Positions 14,701 through 18,943 of a DNA stretch of 18,943 bases are shown here, in pieces. Within the stretch, counting starts at the first letter, position 1. Each line of letters starts with the position of its first letter. The position numbers and the translations under genes are program-made. Location: positions 1 to 18,943 of the forward strand of contig CAZKBT010000063.1 of assembly GCA_964551305.1 (NCBI GenBank). Direction: 5' to 3'. Origin of the DNA: JBAZDC01 sp041654595 (GTDB lineage: Bacteria > Pseudomonadota > Gammaproteobacteria > Burkholderiales > Burkholderiaceae_B). Under the pieces are notes generated by a model, which had not been told where the DNA came from, searched no databases, and saw nothing but the letters and a program-made list of their open reading frames with translations.

Positions 14701-14745
14701 ATGATAAGGACCCTATATGACCGTGCGATTGCCGGGAAATGACAG
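14701..14745 (-). promoter_or_regulatory. PhoB-dependent promoter of the phn operon (three Pho-box repeats plus -10)
   Basis: On the minus strand three 7-mers occur at exact 11-bp spacing: CTGTCAT (14745-14739), CGGCAAT (14734-14728) and CGGTCAT (14723-14717). Against the Pho-box repeat CTGTCAT they match 7, 4 and 6 of 7. A -10 hexamer TATCAT (14706-14701) follows 10 bp after the last repeat, the arrangement of E. coli PhoB promoters where the Pho box replaces the -35. The transcription start is expected near 14693-14696. This predicts induction under phosphate limitation. Confidence 0.75.
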
Positions 14746-14763
14746 TTTTATTTACATGTCATG

Positions 14764-14792
14764 AAAAAAAGGCGCACCCAGGTAGGCGCGCC
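14764..14792 (-). terminator. Factor-independent terminator of the hemXY-ppa-FAH unit
   Basis: On the minus strand GGCGCGCC (14792-14785) pairs with GGTGCGCC (14778-14771) across a 6-base loop, with one G-T pair, and is followed at once by seven T (14770-14764). It lies 61 bases past the FAH-family stop codon and 18 bases before the first Pho-box repeat, insulating the phn operon from upstream transcription. Confidence 0.85.
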
Positions 14793-14853
14793 GCTACACG
14801 AAATTTTCTGCGCGATCCGGCCGATGCACGTGGCGGGCGCGGATCGGCGTTAA

Positions 14854-15570
14854 CTATTTCACTTGCACCCGAAGCTCTCCCAGCCCGGCGATCGAGCCGA
14901 CCATGAGATCGCCCGCCACGACGGGACCGACGCCCTCGGGCGTGCCGGTGAAAATCAAATCGCCCGCTTTGAGCTCGAACAAGCCCGACAAATAGGAGAT
15001 CGTATCGACGACGTTCCAGATCATTTCCCCAAGGTCGCTGGATTGCTTGGTCTCGCCGTTGACGCTCAAGGAAATGGCGCCGGCATCCAACAAGCCCGTT
15101 TTGCGCACCGGATGCAAAGGCCCCATCGGCGCCGAAAAGTCGAACGCCTTGCCCGTTTCCCAAGGGCGGCCCTGCTTTTTGGATTGCGCCTGAAGGTCGC
15201 GACGGGTCATATCCAAGCCTATCGCATAGCCCCAGATGGCGGCGCGGGCTTGTTCCGCGCTGAGATCGCGCCCACCCGCCCCCAGCGCGACGACCAGCTC
15301 GATTTCATAATGCAGGTTCGACGTGCGCGGCGGATAAGGCAGGATTGCGGCCTGCTGGTCTGGCACCACGAGCAAGGCGTCGGCCGGCTTGCAGAAAAAG
15401 AACGGATCTTCACGGCCCGAAAAACCCATTTCCTTGGCATGCTCCGCGTAGTTGCGTCCCACGCAGTAGATACGCCTGACCGGAAACGACGCACCGCTGT
15501 CTGCCACTGGCGCCAGCACCGGCGGATGCAAGGGCAGGACGGTATCGTGATCAGTTGCTGGATTCGGCAT
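14854..15570 (-). CDS. Fumarylacetoacetate hydrolase-family protein (fumarylpyruvate hydrolase-like)
   Basis: Members of this family cleave C-C bonds in beta-keto acids using a divalent metal; the closest functional type appears to be the small FAHD1/fumarylpyruvate hydrolase group acting in gentisate breakdown or as oxaloacetate decarboxylases. The 238-residue protein has the opening block YCVGRNYAEHAKEMG (35-49), the metal ligands E89 and E91 in HYEIE, D120 in GLDMTRRDLQ, and the C-terminal FTGTPEGVGPV. The ATG at 15570 lies within the last 20 bases of ppa, behind a GGAG at 9-base spacing, so it is probably translated from the same transcript. No other aromatic-degradation genes are in the window, so the physiological substrate is open. 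Confidence 0.88.
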   Translation of the reverse strand: MPNPATDHDTVLPLHPPVLAPVADSGASFPVRRIYCVGRNYAEHAKEMGFSGREDPFFFCKPADALLVVPDQQAAILPYPPRTSNLHYEIELVVALGAGGRDLSAEQARAAIWGYAIGLDMTRRDLQAQSKKQGRPWETGKAFDFSAPMGPLHPVRKTGLLDAGAISLSVNGETKQSSDLGEMIWNVVDTISYLSGLFELKAGDLIFTGTPEGVGPVVAGDLMVGSIAGLGELRVQVK

Positions 15571-16087
15571 AGCGCTTGGCTCCGTCCAGGATTTCCTTCT
15601 CGGCCGCCTTGGCGCCGTCCCAACCCTTGACCTTGACCCATTTTCCCTTTTCCAGGTCTTTGTAATGCTCGAAGAAATGCTTGATGCGCGCCAACTCCTC
15701 TTCGGGCAGGTCTTCCGGCTTCTCTATGTGGCGGTACGGAGGATAGAGCTTGGTGACCGGCACGGCCAGCAATTTGGCATCGCCGCCCGCTTCGTCGTCC
15801 ATATGCAGAATGCCGATGGCTCGGCTGCGAACGACGGATCCCACCGCGACCGGGAACGGCGTCAGCAACAAGACGTCCACCGGGTCGCCGTCGTCGGAAA
15901 TGGTTTGGGGAACATAACCATAGTTGCAAGGGTAATGCATCGCGGCCAGCATGAACCGATCCACGAAAACGCAGCCGGAGTCTTTGTCGACCTCGTACTT
16001 GACCGGATCCGCGTTCATGGGGATTTCGATGATGACATTGAATTCGCCGGGCAGCTTGTCGCCGGCGGGTACGCGATCTAGACTCAT
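15551..16087 (-). CDS. ppa: Inorganic pyrophosphatase, family I
   Basis: This cytoplasmic enzyme hydrolyses pyrophosphate to two phosphates, pulling biosynthetic reactions forward. The 178-residue length fits the bacterial hexameric type (176 in E. coli). The signature DDGDPVDVL includes D66, D68 and D71, equivalent to the metal-binding D65, D67 and D70; E21, K30, E32 and R44 match further active-site positions, and KGKWVKVKGW sits near the C-terminus. The start ATG lies 36 bases after the hemY stop with only a weak ribosome site (AGGT about 11 bases upstream). Its 3' end overlaps the FAH-family gene by 20 bases. Pyrophosphate released by PhnM in the neighbouring operon would be a substrate, but the link is only general metabolism. 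Confidence 0.96.
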   Translation of the reverse strand: MSLDRVPAGDKLPGEFNVIIEIPMNADPVKYEVDKDSGCVFVDRFMLAAMHYPCNYGYVPQTISDDGDPVDVLLLTPFPVAVGSVVRSRAIGILHMDDEAGGDAKLLAVPVTKLYPPYRHIEKPEDLPEEELARIKHFFEHYKDLEKGKWVKVKGWDGAKAAEKEILDGAKRYAESSN

Positions 16088-16123
16088 GCTTGATTCAACC
16101 TATGTGTAGAGACGATAAAGAAA

Positions 16124-17653
16124 TCAGTTCCGTTCCGGATCACGTTCGCGATGATCCTGATAGGATGGATGCGGATAGGATCGGTCCGACGTTTGCGTCA
16201 GGTCCACGCCGGGTATGGGAGCGCTATCGAAATAGTCGTCCAGCTCGGAAGACGATGAGGCGGCATGCTCGCGCGGCTGATCGGGATCGTAAGGCGCCGT
16301 ATCCGCCGGCGCCGCGTCTTCATGGACGTAATCGGCGGCGCTGGCCGCGACAGGCAGATCCGCGCCCTCCGCGATTTCCTGCACCGTCAGGTCATCCACG
16401 TCGACCAGGCTGGGATCCATGCGCGTATCGGCGGCGGGCAGCACGCGCGATCCCGGCAATACCGGCAATACGCCGGCCACCGACGATGCCAGGCGCCAAT
16501 GCTTCATCGCTTCATCGCCGCGACCCAACCTGTCATAGAGATTACCCAGCAAGGCATGTATGCGCACGTCGCTGCGAATCTTCATGCTGCGTAGAAGATA
16601 GCGCTCCCCCTGGCCCCACAGCTCGCCCGTCAGGCAAAGATTGCCCAGCGCGGCCAATAGCGCCGAATCATCGGGATGGGATTTGAGCCAGACTTCGCCT
16701 TTGCTCAATCGACGCGCCACGGCCTCGGGCGGGCACTGGGAATACGCATTCAATAAGCGCGGATCCATGCGGACTTCGATGGCCGCCTCGAGGATTTTCG
16801 CGGCTTCTATATGCTCGCCCGCGAAGCTCTGTATCGCCGCGGCCGCCAAGGCGACGTCGGGCAGCACACGCTCTTCGGACTTCAGATCGCCCCATATCGA
16901 TTTGAACGACTCCATGCCGCCGACCTGCAAACGCGCGGCGGCGGCGGTTTCGATCAAGCCCATGGCTTCCGTCTTGTCGATGGCGCTGCGACGCAGCAGC
17001 AAACGCGCCAGATCGTAGACGCGATCATAGTTGCGCAGTTGGCGATGGGAGCGCAGCAAAAGGCGCGTCGCATGAAAATAACGGGAATTCGCGTCCTGTA
17101 TCGGCTGCAGCAACACCAGGGCGTCCTGGGGCCGATTCTGATCCAGATACATTTCCGCCGCAACCGTGGCGGCCGCTTCCTTCAAACGGACATCCTGCCC
17201 CGCCGCCTCCTGCGCGGCGGCCAACGCCTGGTCCCGACGTGCGAAATCGCCCATGTCGTGCAAAGCTCGCGCCGACGCCAGGCCGGCCAACACCTTGCGC
17301 TGATTCGAACGCGTCTGGGCAAGCAGCTTGGTCAAGCTCTTTTCAGCCTGCGGATACCGCCCTTCCAGTATGCCGATCAATCCGCTTTCCATCAAATCTT
17401 GGTCACGCTTCTGCAGGCGGCGCGAACGCCAGGAGCGCAGCCGATCGGGGCTGTCCCCGAACCAGGCGATGACCCTGAGCAGGATATGTAAAAACACGAA
17501 GCCGACCAGCAGAATCAGGACCGCCAGCGTCAACGACAGCTCTATGCGCCACGGCTGCGCGATGATCAATACGTTGCCGCTGTGTTCCCGCAGAATGAGC
17601 GCCAGCGCGACCGCGGCCACGAACAAGACTAAAGCCCACAACCAGGTTTTCAT
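16124..17653 (-). CDS. hemY: HemY protein: inner-membrane TPR protein of heme biosynthesis
   Basis: HemY of proteobacteria is a membrane-anchored tetratricopeptide protein encoded with heme genes; it is thought to organise late porphyrin enzymes and is not the Bacillus protoporphyrinogen oxidase of the same name. The 509-residue protein has two N-terminal membrane spans (about 3-21 and 39-62), then a HemY_N-type region and helical TPR-like repeats from about 88 to 400 (for example GLIGILEGRYPQAEKSL and LLGNLYDRLGRGDEAMKHW). The last 90 residues are Asp-, Ser- and Pro-rich and probably disordered. The ATG at 17653 lies 3 bases after the hemX stop, with AGGGG upstream inside hemX. The two genes form a conserved pair. 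Confidence 0.93.
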   Translation of the reverse strand: MKTWLWALVLFVAAVALALILREHSGNVLIIAQPWRIELSLTLAVLILLVGFVFLHILLRVIAWFGDSPDRLRSWRSRRLQKRDQDLMESGLIGILEGRYPQAEKSLTKLLAQTRSNQRKVLAGLASARALHDMGDFARRDQALAAAQEAAGQDVRLKEAAATVAAEMYLDQNRPQDALVLLQPIQDANSRYFHATRLLLRSHRQLRNYDRVYDLARLLLRRSAIDKTEAMGLIETAAAARLQVGGMESFKSIWGDLKSEERVLPDVALAAAAIQSFAGEHIEAAKILEAAIEVRMDPRLLNAYSQCPPEAVARRLSKGEVWLKSHPDDSALLAALGNLCLTGELWGQGERYLLRSMKIRSDVRIHALLGNLYDRLGRGDEAMKHWRLASSVAGVLPVLPGSRVLPAADTRMDPSLVDVDDLTVQEIAEGADLPVAASAADYVHEDAAPADTAPYDPDQPREHAASSSSELDDYFDSAPIPGVDLTQTSDRSYPHPSYQDHRERDPERN

Positions 17654-17656
17654 GGC

Positions 17657-18943
17657 CTACCCCTGTCGAATGAAACGCGCTGCGATGCTGGAATATAGAG
17701 CGGCGTTCTCTGCATTCAGGACGAAGCCCTGGCCGACACGGGCGGCGGTGGGCTCGACGGCGGCCGGCGCGACGGAAGGCGAGCGGCCGTCCCGCACGGT
17801 CTCGCCCGAACCACCCGAAGCGGCGGCCTCGGGCACAGCGGGATCGGTCGCGGAAGGCGCATGATCATGTTCTTGCGTATCGGGCTCGTCGGTCTCGGTT
17901 TCCTCTTCCTGCCGGGCATTGGCATTTTCCTCTCGCAGCGTTTCAATGGCGCGCAAGCTGTTGTCCACGCGCGGCAAATTGACCGCGATCGAGGTATCCG
18001 CCAGTTCCTGAGCGATCTTCAGCGCCTGACGATATTGCTCGGAGCGGGGATCGAAGCGGGCCGAAATCAATGCGAGCAAACTCGCGGTTTCCGTTTCCCA
18101 AACGGACGGCTGACCCATCATCAGCGCCAGCCGCGTCGTCATGATGCGCAGCCGCACGTTTTCGCGGAACTGGGCGGATTGCTCGGGCGACAGCAAAAGC
18201 GCCGCGCCATCGTCCACGCGCCGCACGGATACGAGCTGCTTGAGCTCATAACTGAAGGAGTCCCAGGCCGAACGCGTCCAGTCGCCGGCCACGTGCCAGG
18301 ACTTTTCCCACCAAGCCGCATCCTGAGCCAAGGACGGCGCGCCGCCCGTATCGGCGGGCTTGGACGCATCGGCGGCGGACTGATCACGCGTCGATTCGGT
18401 ATCGGGCGCCGCATCGTCGGGCAGCAAAAGGGGAGCGTCCGCCAACATGCGGTTGAGCGCATCCAATTGGCTGGAAACCCGGGCCACGTCGATCGTCGAT
18501 GCGGCGCGCAAACGGTCCAGGTCGCCGTTGACGGTTTGCTGCAGCGAAGCCAGGTTCGGACGGTTCGCGCGCGCCAGCTTGGATTGGGCCGTCTCCATCG
18601 AAATTATCGCGTTGCCGACGTTGCCGCCCAGCAACAGCTGCTGTTGCGCCATGGACACCAGTTGATCGACCTCGTTGAGCAGGATCAAGTCGGAGCCCTT
18701 GTCGGTCAGGGTCTGGAACGCCTGCTCCAGGGCCTGCTGGTTTTCCATCGCATCGCGCAACGACGTCTCGAGCAAGGCGATCTGGCCCGCCTGGTCCTGT
18801 ACCTTGGTCAAGGCCTGCTGCGCCCGCTCGGCCGCCTGGTTGGCGGCGTTCACGCTGCGCTGCAGCTGCGCCGACAAATCGGCGTTGGCTGAAAGAGCCC
18901 GTTGTTGCTGCTGCCAGACGGAGAGCGTAAAGCCCGCCGACGC
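17657..18943 (-). CDS. hemX: HemX, uroporphyrinogen-III C-methyltransferase-like membrane protein (partial)
   Basis: The reading frame remains open through the right edge; 428 codons plus stop are visible and the N-terminal anchor is mostly outside. The first visible residues (ASAGFTLSVWQQQRALS) look like the end of the membrane segment. Next comes a Gln/Ala-rich coiled coil (to about residue 80), then the HemX core with LLNEVDQLVSMAQQQLLLGGNV and LRLRIMTTRLALMMGQ-like blocks. A low-complexity Glu/Asp/His/Pro linker follows, and the end is LNAENAALYSSIAARFIRQG. An apparent start at 18877 is a TTG inside the coding region and not a true start. HemX proteins lack real methyltransferase activity as far as known and act as membrane partners of HemY; hemC and hemD probably lie just upstream. 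Confidence 0.9.
   Translation of the reverse strand, partial: ASAGFTLSVWQQQQRALSANADLSAQLQRSVNAANQAAERAQQALTKVQDQAGQIALLETSLRDAMENQQALEQAFQTLTDKGSDLILLNEVDQLVSMAQQQLLLGGNVGNAIISMETAQSKLARANRPNLASLQQTVNGDLDRLRAASTIDVARVSSQLDALNRMLADAPLLLPDDAAPDTESTRDQSAADASKPADTGGAPSLAQDAAWWEKSWHVAGDWTRSAWDSFSYELKQLVSVRRVDDGAALLLSPEQSAQFRENVRLRIMTTRLALMMGQPSVWETETASLLALISARFDPRSEQYRQALKIAQELADTSIAVNLPRVDNSLRAIETLREENANARQEEETETDEPDTQEHDHAPSATDPAVPEAAASGGSGETVRDGRSPSVAPAAVEPTAARVGQGFVLNAENAALYSSIAARFIRQG

Noticed and set aside
17861..18892. Long plus-strand open frame (343 codons) opposite hemX
   Set aside because: Antisense to the hemX coding sequence; its composition (Arg, Gly and Leu rich) is that of a shadow frame.

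Overview
The window reads as a chromosomal segment from a GC-rich betaproteobacterium. Three things point to Burkholderiales, most like Alcaligenaceae (the Bordetella/Achromobacter group): the hemX-hemY pair, a phn operon with proteins close to the E. coli set, and a Tad-type pilus locus. Genus cannot be settled from the sequence alone. Almost all genes lie on the minus strand, so each block below is given in transcription order, right to left.

Right end (18943-14764): hemX (5' part outside the window), hemY, ppa (family I inorganic pyrophosphatase) and a fumarylacetoacetate-hydrolase-family enzyme. The gaps are small or absent and the block looks like one transcription unit. It ends at a strong factor-independent terminator at 14764-14792.

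Centre (14745-4745): a complete carbon-phosphorus lyase operon in the order phnC-D-E-G-H-I-J-K-L-M-N-P. It starts 18 bases past that terminator with a promoter carrying three Pho-box-like 7-mers in exact 11-bp register and a -10 element 10 bp further on. PhnCDE imports phosphonates. PhnGHIJKLM converts them to 5-phosphoribosyl 1-phosphate precursors and breaks the C-P bond. PhnP opens the cyclic ribose phosphate and PhnN phosphorylates ribose 1,5-bisphosphate to PRPP. The expected catalytic residues are present: the PhnJ Gly and four Cys, the PhnI His pair, the PhnP zinc ligands and the ABC motifs. Neither phnF nor phnO is in the window. Most lyase genes overlap by 1-10 bases, which suggests translational coupling. 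The spacers after phnC and phnE hold GC-rich hairpins.

Left (4688-3576): one plus-strand gene for a lipoprotein of the YncE/YVTN beta-propeller type, convergent with phnP. Left end (3284-1): the start of a Tad/Flp-type pilus operon, with a short class III pilin, a TadG-like and a TadE-like protein, an unrecognised secreted protein, and the N-terminus of a likely CpaB running off the window edge.

No tRNA, rRNA, insertion sequence, integrase or CRISPR array was seen. No undescribed multi-gene system stands out. The most interesting unexplained signals are regulatory: the nested inverted repeat over the phnC start, the hairpins between phn cistrons, and the unrecognised gene inside the pilus operon.
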